Source of the DNA: Ricinus communis
Lineage: Eukaryota; Streptophyta; Magnoliopsida; Malpighiales; Euphorbiaceae
Length of the DNA: 64,000 bases
Reading direction: 5' to 3'
Assembly: GCF_019578655.1 (NCBI RefSeq)
Contig: NC_063257.1
Span: 496,001-560,000 of the forward strand
The position numbers and the translations under genes were made by a program. Of this stretch, positions 1-12,992 are shown piece by piece. Every line of letters begins with the position of its first letter. The stretch's first letter is position 1. The notes below the pieces were generated by a model that had not been told where the DNA came from, did no database searches, and saw only the letters and a program-made list of their open reading frames with translations.

Positions 1-1599
1 ATGACTCCCTTCCCTCCCACTAAAAACACCATTTTTCCTTTCCCTTTTACCTCATAAAACTCATGCATGGCATTAGATTGAGAAGCATCACAGGCATTAT
101 CCAATATCATCCACCTGAAAATCCCCTGTAGAAACCAAAGAAAATTACAATTTCTACCATTTATTATATTCACATATAATTGGTACGTACTTCATACATA
201 AACGAATCAAATATTAGATATTATCCGTGGATTTAGGGATTCATACCAAACTTTTAAAAAAGATACCTTTTCTTGATTTGCTAGTGCATCCCAAGAGATA
301 TCCGGAAAGACATGTTAAATAACTCAACCATATCTTAATAGTATTATATTATATGTTCGGACCAAAGAAGGGCCTTTCACTGTTACAGTGACAGCAATAG
401 TTTATTTCATAATTGGTTTCTTTATTATCCATGCTTTTCTTCTTCTTAGTGTTTCCCATCATCCCTAAATTGTTTCAGCTTTTTAGGTAGTTACAACTCT
501 GGAGGAATTGGAAAAAGCTTTGAGCTTTTTCAAGAATGGAAAACGAAAATGGTATATGTATATAATTATTTCACTTAATCCATCCAAAACCTAGAATCGC
601 TGTCTAAAATTTTGTCGTCTTTTAAAACCCAACACAAGAATAGTTAAAGAAGTTAGATACAGACAACCTCCTACAACACGGGATCAAAGTAGCTCACCGA
701 ATTAAAGAGAAAAAATAAAAAATAAAAAAAGAAAGGAAAAAAGCTGTAAGCTTTGTCACGTTATGCGGTTCTAATGATAGGAAATTTTGCAATAAGAACA
801 AACAGAGGCAAAGGCAATAATGTCAAAAGGTAAACTTAAACCCGACGCCATCCACCGAACGGCACAGTTTAAATTCAGAAACAGAGAGAGATATTGGAAA
901 AAACAAAAAGTGGGTCTTTGTGTAGGAGTGTGAGAAGGATGGAGAGCGACTGGCATTACATTCATGCACAAACATTAATGAAAAAAATAAATCGATCAGT
1001 AGTTTTTATTTAAAAAAATTAACAATATAAATACAGGAAAAAAGAAGGAGGCCCACCTCATCCAAAGAGAACCCAATGCAATAGTTGCTCATCATTGCAT
1101 CACCTTTTCTACAATATGATTTTTAATTAAGAGTCTCAGTTGCCGCTAAATCTGCCGCTTAATTTGTTGCATATTCTTTTACTAAATTTATGCTTTGGGA
1201 ACTGACTACCTGTCATTTTCTCTCTGTTTTACCCTTTCCTTAAACCTTCCATACCATTTTGAGCTGTTGATGTGTTATGTTAAATTCTTCCTTTTGGTTC
1301 TATTTGTGGAAATTTTTAGTGTATACTAAATTATAGTTAAATATTTTGGTTTTTAATGTTATACGGATTATAGTTATTGCGTATTGAGGGGACACGGTCA
1401 CACGGCATTGAAATTTCGGTTGTTTTGGTTTCTCTCCTCTTTCGGGGAGGGAAAAATAAACGATTTTTGTTTCTTTTGGTTGTGTCCCTGATGGAGGGTA
1501 ATTAGGGTTCGGATGAACAATTTAGTTGTTGTTCAGTGGTCTATTCAATTGTGAGCAATTTTAGTTTCCAAGAAGAAAGATTTTGTATTGTTAAAAAAA
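1..1599. other. Upstream spacer / promoter side of first kinase
   Basis: No gene is recognised here. The stretch is AT-rich with stop codons in all frames; the only open frame of note, on the minus strand near 771-971, has no recognisable domain. The last few hundred bases before the ATG at 1600 should hold the promoter and leader of the kinase gene. A telomere-type TTAGGG motif lies near 1502-1510 (AACCCTAAT on the other strand), a motif often found in leaders of actively transcribed plant genes. No convincing TATA box was picked out. Confidence 0.5.
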
Positions 1600-4500
1600 A
1601 TGAGGTGTTTTTCTTGTTTAAGTTCTCACAGGAAGGATACTAAGATCGACATTGAAAGTGGCCCTCGATCTGCCTCTCTCTATTCTTCTGATTCCTCAGG
1701 TTTGTTGTTTTGTAATTGTTTTTCTTTAGTTTTTTTTTTTTTTCTGAGTATCTTTTGCTTTAATTTTATGAATGCATATTGAACTTTTCTTCTAAATGTG
1801 AAATAATGTGTTGAATTGCAGGTAGCGGGAAGGGAAGATGGAACTTGAATGGTAATTTGAATTTTAATTAGAATGTTTTTTTGTTAAAGTTCAATTCTTT
1901 CTTCTAGTTTGTGTAAAAGAAAATCATTTTGTGGCGGTGCAGGTAATGCGAAAGTAAATGGTAAGGACAATGGCAAGAGGAGTGGTGCTCAGAGTTTCAC
2001 ATTTAGAGAGCTTGCTGTTGCTACCAACAATTTTAGAGAGATGAATTTGATTGGAGAAGGAGGTTTTGGAAGGGTTTATAAAGGCCGGTTAGAATCAGGC
2101 CAGGTATATTTAGATCAAATTCTAAAACGATTCAGTCTTTTCTCTAATACATAGTACTTCTAAACCTTGATTTCTTATTGTTATCGATGATCAGATTGTT
2201 GCGGTGAAGCAACTCAATCATGATGGTGTTCAAGGGTTTCAGGAATTCATAGTGGAGGTTCTTATGTTGAGTCTGTTGCATCATTCTAATCTTGTAACCT
2301 TGATTGGCTACTGTACTGCTGGTGATCAAAGACTACTGGTTTATGAGTACATGCAGATGGGTAGCGTGGAAGACCATATTTTCGGTAAGAGTTTCTAGCA
2401 ATTTAACTAATACTCGTGCATGTTTTCTTCATATTGCTAGATTTCAAGTTTGTTGTTAGAAATTGATAGTTCTTCCCATGATGCATGTTCAATTCTTTTT
2501 TCTTTTCTTTTCCTTCTTGGGTTTCTTACTGTAACTTTTCGCTAAAACTAGGAGCTAAAGCCCAAATCTAGACAGCGTAGCACATATATGAGGGGTAGCC
2601 TCCCCTCTAATATGATTGAGCAACTCTAATTATCCCAGTATTTAAGAGTAGTTTCAAATGAATGCACCCCAAGGTCCAAGGTTGGCAGCCAATCCAAAGC
2701 AGCATTGCCTTCTATATAACCTTGTCAAATCGGATATTCCAATACCTGGAGGAATTCCATGATACCTTCTAGAAAGGAAGAGTTCTCACTCTTACAACAT
2801 TAAACAACATGTCTCAATCTTCATAACCAACCTCCACACAATGACCAAGCAGTATCCCATAACTATTTCCACTTGTTATTGTTCCAGTAGCTATCCTCAG
2901 GGTTCCAGCTGTTTTAACTTTTGACCACACCTGAAGGAACCTGCCAATTAATCAGCCTTTCTATTCTTAGCCCCTTAACATTTTCATCATTGTCAACCAG
3001 CTCTGAAGATTAAATTATCTCCTTAGCATAGGCAAGAAATGCGTTTAGCTGTATGTAAGCAGACGCCACTGATCAGCACCCTTCTAGCAAGTACAAAGAA
3101 ATAAGCGAATTAGCTTTATGATAATGATATGTTTAAGGGGTACTACCTATCTCGATGAAGTTTCACCAAACTATGGATCTTACCTTCAATTATTCTATAA
3201 TAATCTTCTGTTTTGGAAAGCTGACTCCCAATAATTGCATTCAACTGAATATATCCTATTTCCTATGGTTATTTTTATTATTATCTATGATTGCTAGTTA
3301 TACCTTAATTCCCTCTCTTTCTGTTTAGTGTGGGGAAAAAAATAAATGCTCTAGTGGGTTACATGGTTATGCTGAGCTGGTTTATGTTTTACAGATCTAG
3401 ATCCTGATAAAGAGCCATTGAATTGGAGCACTCGGATGAAGATTGCTGTTGGTGCTGCTCGGGGCCTTGAGTACCTACATTGCAAAGCAAATCCGCCTGT
3501 TATATATCGAGACCTGAAATCTGCAAATATTCTGCTAGACACTGATTTCAATCCAAAACTATCGGATTTTGGGCTTGCAAAATTGGGACCAGTTGGTGAA
3601 AATACACATGTTTCAACCAGAGTTATGGGAACATACGGATACTGTGCCCCAGAGTACGCTATGAGTGGCAAATTGACTCTCAAATCTGACATTTATAGCT
3701 TTGGTGTTGTTCTGCTGGAGTTAATCACTGGTAGAAAGGCAATAGATCGCTCTAAGAGACCAGGAGAGCAAAATCTAGTTGCTTGGGTGAGTCAAATCTT
3801 ACTTTCTTTCATTTGGTGCCTTCACATGGTCATCCACATTACTTCATTATTTAATGCTAATTCCATCCTCCATAACTCTTTCCCTTTTGTCCAAACTTCA
3901 TGTTGTTGTTAATACTTAATAGTCAGGCAACTTCAGGTTGTAACATCTTAAATATACTCCTTTCCATCTTCCTCGTTTCTGGCCTCTTCATATATTATTT
4001 CACCCGGATCATCAAAAGCAATAGATTGATCTACAGCATAATGATAATGCTTGGTTATGTTTACTTTGCATTTGCTATACTTTTGACCTCTACTTTTCAT
4101 CTTCAAATTGTTTTTTCATCCCAATTTCCATAACATAGGCGTCCTCCTAGCAGTAAAGCATCTTAAGACTATCAAAGTGTCAAACATTAATATTGTCTGA
4201 TGGAGTAATTTGAAGACTCTATAGAACAATATTTGATAGCCAGAGTAATTGTGACTAAATGATGGACTAGCAAGAGCCCGTCCCACTTTATTTATCTTGG
4301 GATGCTTCTAATCATCTCGCAGCAGTAGATTAATTTTTTTTTTCCTTTTTGTGATTATAGGCTCGCCCATTTCTTAAGGACCAGAAGAAGTTCTATCAAT
4401 TGGTTGATCCTCTGTTGCAAGGGTGCTATCCTCGCCGCTGTTTGAACTATGCAATTGCCATTACTGCAATGTGTCTTCATGAGGAAGCAAATTTTCGCCC

Positions 4501-4663
4501 TCTTATTGGTGATATAGTTGTTGCTCTTGAATATTTGGCCTCGCAGTGTCATGGGTCAGAATCCAATAGCAGTCAGGTAAGAAGTGGCATTCCACAATCT
4601 TCCATGGCAACAAACAGGGGTGCTGTTTCTCAAGAACCAATGTCTAGGAGTACAGCTTTTTAG
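1600..4663 (+). CDS. PBL21: Receptor-like cytoplasmic kinase VII, PBL21/PBL22 type
   Basis: Serine/threonine kinase of the RLCK VII (PBS1-like) group, expected at the plasma membrane downstream of receptor kinases. Exons: 1600-1699, 1822-1851, 1943-2103, 2195-2384, 3395-3786, 4361-4663, giving 391 aa with all junctions GT-AG and in frame. Visible motifs: glycine loop GEGGFGRVY at residues 81-89, ATP lysine in VAVKQL (K102), catalytic YRDLK (D200), DFG (D218), and activation-loop end [10 protein letters not shown]. The kinase domain fills about residues 75-350. The start is the first in-frame ATG. The N-terminus is MRCFSC: Cys3 and Cys6 could be palmitoylated, but residue 2 is Arg, so N-myristoylation is excluded. 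Exon 2 is a 30-nt microexon whose skipping keeps frame. Activation-loop and C-terminal wording ([27 protein letters not shown]) match my memory of Arabidopsis PBL21/22 more than other PBLs. The precise paralogue is inference. Confidence 0.93.
2385..3394 (+). other. Long intron 4 of the PBL21-type kinase
   Basis: A 1010-nt GT-AG intron between the exon ending ...EDHIF and the exon starting with the split Asp codon of [11 protein letters not shown]. It is far longer than the gene's other introns (91-122 nt for the first three, 574 nt for the last) because it contains a decayed retrotransposon piece in its first half (see 2626-2960). Confidence 0.85.
2626..2960 (-). mobile_element. Decayed LINE (non-LTR) RNase H fragment, antisense in intron
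   Basis: Reading the minus strand inside intron 4 of the kinase gives, with a few frameshifts and stops, the order expected of the plant LINE-type RNase H domain: a W-x-VPSGVVK entry, KTAGTLR where families have an N-T-D-G catalytic site, an [13 protein letters not shown] stretch like the 'GL...A...GY...E.D' helix, then EGNAALDWL close to the family's R-E-G-N-x-x-A-D-x-L-A-N motif, followed by LGVHSFE and a stop. The Asp-to-Ala change at the first catalytic position and the in-frame stops mean it is dead. No reverse transcriptase, target-site duplication or poly(A) tail was identified. Family assignment is by motif memory only. Confidence 0.6.
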
Positions 4664-7600
4664 ACTTCATTAGTCAGAAGCTTCTTAAACCCTCTGATTA
4701 CTGTAAGTGAAATCATAATTTTTAAATTTTGGCATTTTACTGTGGATAGAATCTAAGATCGAAGTATTTTTTCCTCAGAAATGGAGAAGTGATCTGATTT
4801 ACTTATGGTTTTAAAAATTTTAGATTTTTATTAGTGGCAGCTCTTGTTTTTTCGTTTTCTAATGTTTAATATATTTATTTTCTTTTGGGAGGGGTTTGGT
4901 GGTGGTGGTGGTCTGATGTAAAGTTGTATTGTTGAAATAGTAAATCGCCCCTTTGGCTCTACTGCTGGATTGCATGTCTGTTTTACGATACTGCTCTTCT
5001 TCTTCCTTTTTCTTTTCCTAAATAAAATTGTAGTTGCATTGTTCGTTTTGATATGCATCGTAGGGATTTCAGTATAATGAATTGTAAAACATTTTTCATT
5101 CTCAGGAAGAATGACAGTAAGGAGTTGAAATTATTTGAAGGAAGCATCTCTATATATGTCAATATCTCCACTTTGCTGATTCTTTCGAGAACCAAAGTGA
5201 TTCTTTTGGCATCTTGCTTTTGTGGGGCATTATCTATGCACTTCATCTGTGTGCATTGAAGAGGAAACCGTTGCTTGTTTCTGTACACAGTTGTCTTCTC
5301 ATTATTTTGGCATCATCACCCCAATTAATATTATCTGAAATTCATCTGCTGTTGTGTTCAATTTAGCTGTAACAATGTGTGTGGTGGCAAGTTTCATATT
5401 TATTTTTCTGGGGGTGCAGAGAGGTTAAAAGAATAAGGCAGTTTCACTTGGTGCCCTTTTGGGTTATCATTTGAATCAAATAAATGATTCATGATTCAAT
5501 GGCTTGTGCTTCAATCATAACTTGTGGATCTCTTCTTGCTGTGTGCTTTCAGGTGTCTTGCCAAACTTGGGATGAAAAACCTGCAGTAACATAAGTGCCC
5601 GTGAATCTACTCAGTTTACTTATATGTGTATATGTTTGTATATTCAGTTGGGTTTTATAAAGAAGCCTTTTCTTTTACCTTTACGTATATCTCTGCTGCA
5701 TGCAGCAAGATTTCTTTCCTTGTTTCCTTAATTTTGTTTTCCATTAGTCCCATCTCCTTTTCATCAATCCAAACAGCACTAGACCTAACTCTGCAGCAAG
5801 CAAAGCCTTAAGTCTGCTACAGATGAGAAAACACCGAACTACAAATCTGAATTAGTATGCTGCTTAATAACTATCTACACATGCCGTCTTCCATTTGCCC
5901 CCCCTTATGCGATAAAATTGTGGGTGAAGTTATTCTTTTGACATCTAATTTTATTTTGTTCATAAATTTTTATTTTATTTTATTTTAATTATTTTTCAAT
6001 TTAATCACTTTATAAATAACAAGTCGACACTTGATAACAATAGTCGATGAGAAAAAAATAAAAAGTAAAAAAAATAAAATATGTCAATTACTTATTGTCT
6101 ATGTGATTATTTTATAATTGAAATTTAAATTAAATTATTAAAATGAAATAGATTTGAATTTTATAAGAAAGTATAATCTAAATTGAAATAAATTTAAAAT
6201 TGGTGAGAAATTGAAATAAGTTATTCTTCATTCTTCATAGAAGGAGAGTTTAAGAATTCATTTTGCAGCAATACTGATTCCAGGGTGGCTTTTGTGTTTC
6301 ATAAGTTGAAAAACTTTATGATCTCTGGGTGCAATAATAGTATGAGTAGGAGGAAGGAGACATCTGACAATTAAAGTGTTAAAATTCTTGGTGCCTTCCA
6401 AAGACCTGACGTATTTCGTCTTCATCATGGTGACAGCTTTTGCGGCTGGAATTTTAGTTAAGGTTTCATATGTCCCAGGTGATGCCAAAAAGAAATACTA
6501 TGTACATATACAAAAACGGAAAAAGAAGACTGCCACTGTAATAATGGATTTCCATCCCATTGAAGCAGCCAATAATTAAACGTTTTATGGATTGGAGTTA
6601 ACACGTGAAGCATAATCTTTAGGCATGGTCAAAGGGTTTACTTTGAAGTACTCTATTAGACAAATGAAGCATGTTCTGCAGAAAGGTGTCTGCGTATCCT
6701 CACTAACAAGCATAGCTCCAAGCTTCCAATCCACAAGTTTCGCATTTCTTGCTTATGCCGTTCTCGTCTGAACAAGAAGCATTTTCTTGCAGGGAAATCG
6801 CGTAGGGTGACGCTTGTTCCTGGGGACAAAGACAGTTTGAGATATATTCTTAAAACCTGGTCATGATTTTATTCCTGGAGATTGCGGCGGATGCACCACA
6901 TAAATGAGTGGTGCTGAAATTAATAATCTAGTCTAAAAATATATAAATAGAATTTTTAACAACTTAATTAATCGGAAAAAGATTCTTCTACTTCTTCCAG
7001 TGTTGCATATATATATTATCTTTTACTTCTGGTTTATTTCAATAACTTTTTAATAATTTTAGGTTATTATTTCTTTTTACGTAAGAAGAACCTTCAATAT
7101 CTCAATGCAGGCTCAAGCCTCTGCTCAGCCCTTCCTGCGTCCACCCATGCCTGGAGATCATATTTGCAGTATGCATCAGTTTCAAGAATTTATCAACTAT
7201 TTACTTAGTTGGTGCGTTCTTTAGGCCAATTTTTATTTATTTATTTATTTGTTTATATTTCTCTAAAGTGTAAACGCGTATAAATCAAAGAAGGGAATAA
7301 AAAGAAAGAAAAACTATAAAGCGAAAGAAGCCAAAAACAACTTTAATTTCTTCTGGTACTATGTTCATATTCAAGGCAACTAACATACGGACATGACAAA
7401 GAAGAATATTTATATATAGAATAAACCAATTCTTTTGCTTTTAGAGAATCAAATTTATCACAATTACAATATCTGAGAGATTAAAATATTGATTCTTCTT
7501 TATTTTGAGTTAGGTATTATATTATAATAATTTAATTCTTTATACCTTGGCAAATCAGATTTATGATATCATTTGACCTTTCTAAAAAGGGTAAGGGTCA

Positions 7601-10600
7601 CCTTTTCAGACCACAGGCGGGGAAAATAAATTGTTCTTCTTTGTGTCAGAAGGTTCTTGGGAATTCCCCTTAAGTTTGAAAGCTTCTGCTGCATTTTAGT
7701 CCAAGAAAGAAGGGCCCTCCTCCTTTTATTCCTTTATCAAATAATATCACTATATTTCATTATTGTACTGATCACTCCACATTTTGTTACCATTTTTTCC
7801 ATGTTAAAAGAACTTTTATCTGAATGGAGATTTAGTTTATTTGGCCGGCAGGTGACTAAATAATTATATTGTTTAGGTCAGGTAAACATAATCTGATTGT
7901 CATCATTCATCCAAAAATAAATAAAAACTGTTTTGCTAAAACAGCAAATATACAAAGTTTCTTCATGCATGATATATATCACTCTGCAGTAGTCTTGCAA
8001 TGGCAAAATACTATTAGTGTTTCTTCTCCAGTCTTGAAGGTTATCATCTGTCTGCAGGCCAATTTGCAGGTGCTATGCTATCACATGAAGTAATTCCACG
8101 TATTTTTTTCAGCTGAGAAATGATGTTCAGGTTGGCCTAAATAAGCATTATTGCCTATAGATTAATGGATAAGACCCCCTCTATAAAAATGATCAATGCA
8201 GCAATATTCTATTAGAACAAAACCTTATACTGATCCAACATTAACCTAATATTATAAACTGTTGACATAGCTGTGATCGAGACCTGGTCTTGAAGACCCA
8301 GTATAAATGTCATCTTCGTTTTTGCTACCTTCCTCTTCTTTCTGTCGACGTCGCATGGACAGAGAGGCCAAGCATAATTCTTTCTTGCTAGCTGTCAAAT
8401 ACCTAAGTTATAAATATATATATTTGTGTAAATAAGTGCTCATGATCTAGGCATGCTGTTGACTTGCATTCACTTAATTTCCTACTTTGTTTCAACCTAA
8501 TATCACATGCATTGTATATATTACGAGAAAAATAGGCAAAGTAAACCCAGAATTTCTACCACCATATAATTTCATTGAAGGTTCGTGACTGAATGGGATT
8601 TTAACTTTCTTCATACATCAATCCCCCTTTTTAATTACATATTAATTAATCTCAACTCAGAATTAAAAAAGTAAATAGGACAGGACTGTTCAAAGTATAA
8701 AAAAAAATAAAAAAAAAAAGATCGAGTCTTTCTATGGAGCTAGAGAGATTAGATGTATGTGTCTTTCACTTTTGTTTTGTTTAATATATCGATATAATGA
8801 TTAAGGACCCTTGGCCATCATCACAAAACAAAAGCAACCAATAAATTTATATTACCCACGTACTAAATGCTCAAGTCAAGCTAAGCCTTTAAAAAGGTGA
8901 TAGATTTTTCCTCACTAGTGTGTGAAAAGGTTTCAATCTTTACGCTTAATTGACTTCTCTCTTTGTGTTGGGATTTTGTCAGCTATTGAGAAAAAAGGAA
9001 ATTGTAATAATCAGGATGTATAATAGGGTGAAATTGCAGAAACAGTGATATTAATTAAGGAAGAAGAAACAATTAATTCTTCATAACAACAGTAAAATTT
9101 AACAGATGAGAAATCCAAATTAATACGTTTTTAAAGTACAAAAAATAGCCTAAAATTGTCAAAAAGAGGAGATCAACACAAGCTGCTCTTCAGTTTTCTC
9201 TAAAAGCAACTCAGAATAGGAAACTTAAGAGAAAAGAAAGACACTATAATTTTGCAGAAGTTTTCCGGGCATGAACCATTTACCATATTATTTATTTAGC
9301 ATAGACGGTCCAACTTCAAATGTGCCCACATATGGGCCCTAACTGATGTGGAATTCTGGAGGTGGAAATTGCTTCAGACAAATGGCTCCATTGACTTGGT
9401 GCTTCTTCTTTTTTTTCCTCAGAGAATTGTGTTTTGCATTATTGTTTTAATAAATCTCATCAAATTCGGTTCATTCCATCCCCTTTGTGTCTATTATTTC
9501 TGAAAATTTGATAGAAAAGTAGGCGGGGAAGATTTTACATTAATATCCTACAGTGTATGTGTAGGAATCGAGCACTTTGATGGTTGCAACTTATTTTGTA
9601 TTAGTATAGACAACCAAAATTACAATCTAATCTAATCAATAAATTTAATAAGTGTATTCATATATCATTGTTGAATTAGTATAGTTTACAAATAATATGG
9701 TAGACTAAATTTATTTAATAAATTTTTATTAAATTAATATTTTAAAAAGAATATTTCATCAACAGTGGGTTTATATATCGGATTTCTAATATCTGATAAA
9801 ACTGATTTCTAATGAGTTAAAACTTATTTTTCACGAGCTTTCAATGTGACTAATCCATAAACCTAAAGCGATTAAGATTATGATATTGCGTATGAATCTC
9901 TAGTTTTTAGTTTTTAATCAATTAAAGATTATGGAATTAAATTGGAATTGCCTAGAGTTCCCTAATTGGAATTGCTGAACGAAAAATTTAAGTCCTAAAC
10001 CACAATTAAGGAATTAAATCTTGTGCATACATTAAATTGATAAACAACAATCCTCAAAATGTGAGATCCCTCATAAAGTATTAGTGGAAATTTAAGTGGA
10101 TCATCCAACTAAATATTTCTGAATTCTTATTAATCTTTTGTTTTTGAAAGAAGAGAGATGTATAGCATTTCAGGTTTCGTAGCAAAAAATTATTTTGTAG
10201 CATATACACATCATTTGTGCTGATTTATTATGTCATAAAGTGGATGACGTTTCTTTGTGTCTCCTCAAAATGCAGCTCTCATTTTCCAAGTTCTGTCTCT
10301 GTCCGAATTTAATTAATGTAACATGTACAAGGGGTAAGAAAAAAGAAAAGGCGTCCAAAATGGGCAACCAAAAAAACCCGTACAAAAATGGGAAGTAGAG
10401 TAGAGCAATCATGAAATTTGAGACAAAGAAAAAGTCCAAACAAATTTCAGCTAACTCATTGTTTCTGACTATTTCTCTTTCTATATATATGATAGCTTCC
10501 TTCTTTCTTTCTTGCCTCTTTCTTTAATTACATCTTTCCAAGAAACCCTTCATAAACTAGTATATGCCAATCATCATCCTCTAGCCATCAGCTTCTGTTT

Positions 10601-10648
10601 CCTGCAGGTTTCGATCGGAAAGAACCAAATCGCTGGATATATATCGAC
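4664..10648. other. 5.98-kb spacer between the two kinase genes
   Basis: Holds the 3' end of the first kinase gene and the promoter of the second. No conserved gene was recognised. About 5950-6240 is a very AT-rich block with A/T homopolymer runs, possibly an old short transposon, but no clean terminal repeats could be defined. Two overlapping 67-76-codon open frames on opposite strands at 6258-6579 show no domain. The stretch 9580-10130 is again AT-rich and unremarkable. Confidence 0.5.
10481..10490 (+). promoter_or_regulatory. Putative TATA box of the PIX13-type kinase
   Basis: CTATATATAT lies about 160 bases before the ATG at 10649 and is followed by a pyrimidine-rich TTCTTTCTTTCTT tract typical of plant leaders. 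Position and composition fit a core promoter; no transcript data support it. Confidence 0.45.
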
Positions 10649-12992
10649 ATGGGGAACTGTTATGGCACTCGTGTGAATAATCATCACACCCCAACCACAT
10701 CCAATACTTCTACTTCAGGTATGTATATTTCTTTTTCATTTTCTTTTTCAGTTAAAAGAAATGAAGTTGCCAGGAGAAGGTGTTCTATGCAATCATGATT
10801 CCTTATTTTCTTTCGTGGTATCACTTGCAGAAAAAAGGAATACTAAGCAACATGGAGTTCCAAGTACGAGTAGCAGCAGCAATAGCAACAGCGCAGAAAA
10901 TATCAACGTTGCTGCCGAATATGGAAGCAATAACAGCAGCAGGGAAACGACTCCTCCAACCGGCAAGATTGTTACTCCAAATCTTAAAATGTTTACATTA
11001 GCCGAGTTGAAGAGTGCAACAAGGAATTTCAGACCGGATACTGTGCTAGGAGAAGGCGGATTCGGAAGAGTTTTCAAAGGTTATATCGATGAGAAGACCT
11101 ATGCTCCGTCGAGAGTTGGCGTTGGCATGGCTGTTGCGGTCAAAAAGTCCAGCCCTGATAGCCCTCAAGGCCTTGAGGAATGGCAGGTAAGACAATTATT
11201 TTCATCTGCTATGTTCAGTTTCAATTGACAGTTGCAGTGATTTACCATATGTATATGTATATAGGTAGGTTAAAGCTTCAATTTTACATGATTGGATTAT
11301 CTAATGGCTGGTCTAAGAATTTATGGATAGTCAACACTGAGCCATCAAATTGAATGATTCGATAGCTTGATAAAATATATATACAAGGACTGAGATAACC
11401 AAATGTTGAAGTTGACTGTAGGCACAATGCACCCACAACACTGTGAATTTTACATGTCATCCTCAACTTTATTACTGCCCTAGGATAACCATATATAAAT
11501 TAGAAAAAGGGGTGTACAGATGTAATTGATGATTCAAAGGTTGACTAACTTTACATGTAATTAAGAGATTAATAATAAATACAAGGTTGCTTCTCTTGAC
11601 CAAAATAATAAGAATTAATATTAGTTGAGTTATTTCTTCTAGTAGTGTTGAATTTGAATAATTATTAGCTTTTGTAATTGCAGTCTGAAGTGAAGTTCCT
11701 TGGGAAGTTTTCACACCCAAATCTTGTGAAGCTCTTGGGTTATTGCTGGGAAGATAGACAATTCCTTCTTGTCTATGAATACATGCAAAAGGGGAGTTTA
11801 GAAAACCACCTCTTCAGAAGTAAGTAGGAAGCCAGAACCTTAAAGAAGTTAATGGTAATTAAATATAAATATTTATACAAATGTTTTGTTATTGCAGAAG
11901 GAGCAGAACCTCTTCCATGGCACGTTAGACTTAAGGTGGCAATTGGAGCAGCTCAAGGCCTTGCTTTCTTGCACACCTCAGAAAAGAGCGTCATCTATAG
12001 GGATTTCAAGACCTCTAACATTTTGCTGGACGGGGTAAGTTTCTTTCTTACTTCAAGGGTCATTTTATTTTTCAGATTTATTGAGTTGTAGCCTATAACA
12101 GTAGAAATAACTGTCCTCTTATAATTACTATTAAGTTTCGATTGATATTGATGGATGATAACAAAAATATCTCCTTTATTTTGACAAAGATTTGATCAAC
12201 TTGAGGCTTAATTTTGTTTTTCTTTAGGAGTAATTATTAACCAATAACCATCTTTTGAATTTTATATTCCAGGATTACAATGCCAAACTCTCAGACTTTG
12301 GACTGGCTAAATTAGGCCCAATAAATGGCAACTCTCATGTTACAACAAGGGTCATGGGCACATATGGCTATGCAGCTCCTGAATATGTCGCCACTGGTAT
12401 ATACTTCTATTTCTTTTCTTTTCTTTTTTATCACTCTTCTTATTCTAAATCAGCTCAAAAATTTAACAGAAAACGGAACAAAACTGATATTTCAACTTCT
12501 TTTACAGGCCATTTATACGTGAGGAGTGATGTTTATGGGTTTGGAGTTGTGCTGCTAGAGATGTTAACAGGCCGAAGAGCACTCGACAACAATAGGCCCA
12601 ACTCTGAGCAGAATTTGATAGAATGGGCCACACCATCTCTTTCAGAGAAAAGAAAGCTGACAAAGATAATGGACCCCAGACTTGAAGGCCAGTACCCTAT
12701 AAAAGGTGCAATGCAAGCAGCTGAGCTTATACTTCAATGTTTAGAATCTGATCCCAAAAGTAGACCTTCCATGGAAGAAATTCTTGACACATTAGAAAAG
12801 ATAAATTGCATGAAGGAAAAGCCCAAGGAGAGCAAATCTAAGGCCCAAAAGCAAGCTGATAAGCGCCAACAACGGCAGTCAGCCCATCAAAATCGCAACA
12901 GCCATCGTCCAATATCTCCTCTTCATTATAAGTATGGTGACCATGGAAATGGAGCTCGAGCTTACCCATCTCCGGTTAGATCAATTTCATAA
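10649..12992 (+). CDS. PIX13: Receptor-like cytoplasmic kinase VII, PIX13-like
   Basis: Membrane-anchored Ser/Thr kinase of the RLCK VII group. Exons: 10649-10718, 10831-11186, 11684-11819, 11898-12034, 12273-12396, 12508-12992, giving 435 aa. The N-terminus MGNCYG supplies Gly2 for N-myristoylation and Cys4 for palmitoylation, unlike the first kinase. A Ser/Asn-rich linker (residues 34-60) precedes the kinase domain. Motifs: [12 protein letters not shown] (96-107), VAVKK (K128), YRDFK (D223), DFG (D241), [10 protein letters not shown]. The insert between the glycine loop and the lysine, the [14 protein letters not shown] stretch and the [20 protein letters not shown] stretch are characteristic of the Arabidopsis PIX13/PBL26 group as I remember it. 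The C-terminal 70 residues are basic, Gln/Lys/Arg-rich and likely disordered. It shares class but not close paralogy with the gene at 1600, so a recent local duplication is unlikely. Confidence 0.94.

Noticed and set aside
1588..1599. Upstream in-frame extension (MLKK) before the kinase ATG
   Set aside because: It begins at a TTG codon; the first true ATG in frame is at 1600 and gives the family-typical xCFSC N-terminus.
3351..3692. 113-codon open frame antisense to the first kinase
   Set aside because: It overlays the kinase exon encoding the YRDLK and DFG motifs, so it is a shadow of that exon.
5950..6240. Candidate MITE in the kinase spacer
   Set aside because: Arms are rich in A and T and look weakly complementary, but I could not define matching termini or a target-site duplication, so it is not listed as an element.
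1600..12992. Recent tandem duplication of the two RLCK VII kinases
   Set aside because: N-termini, linkers, intron positions and C-terminal tails differ, and each resembles a different Arabidopsis subgroup, so they are neighbours by chance or very ancient duplication.
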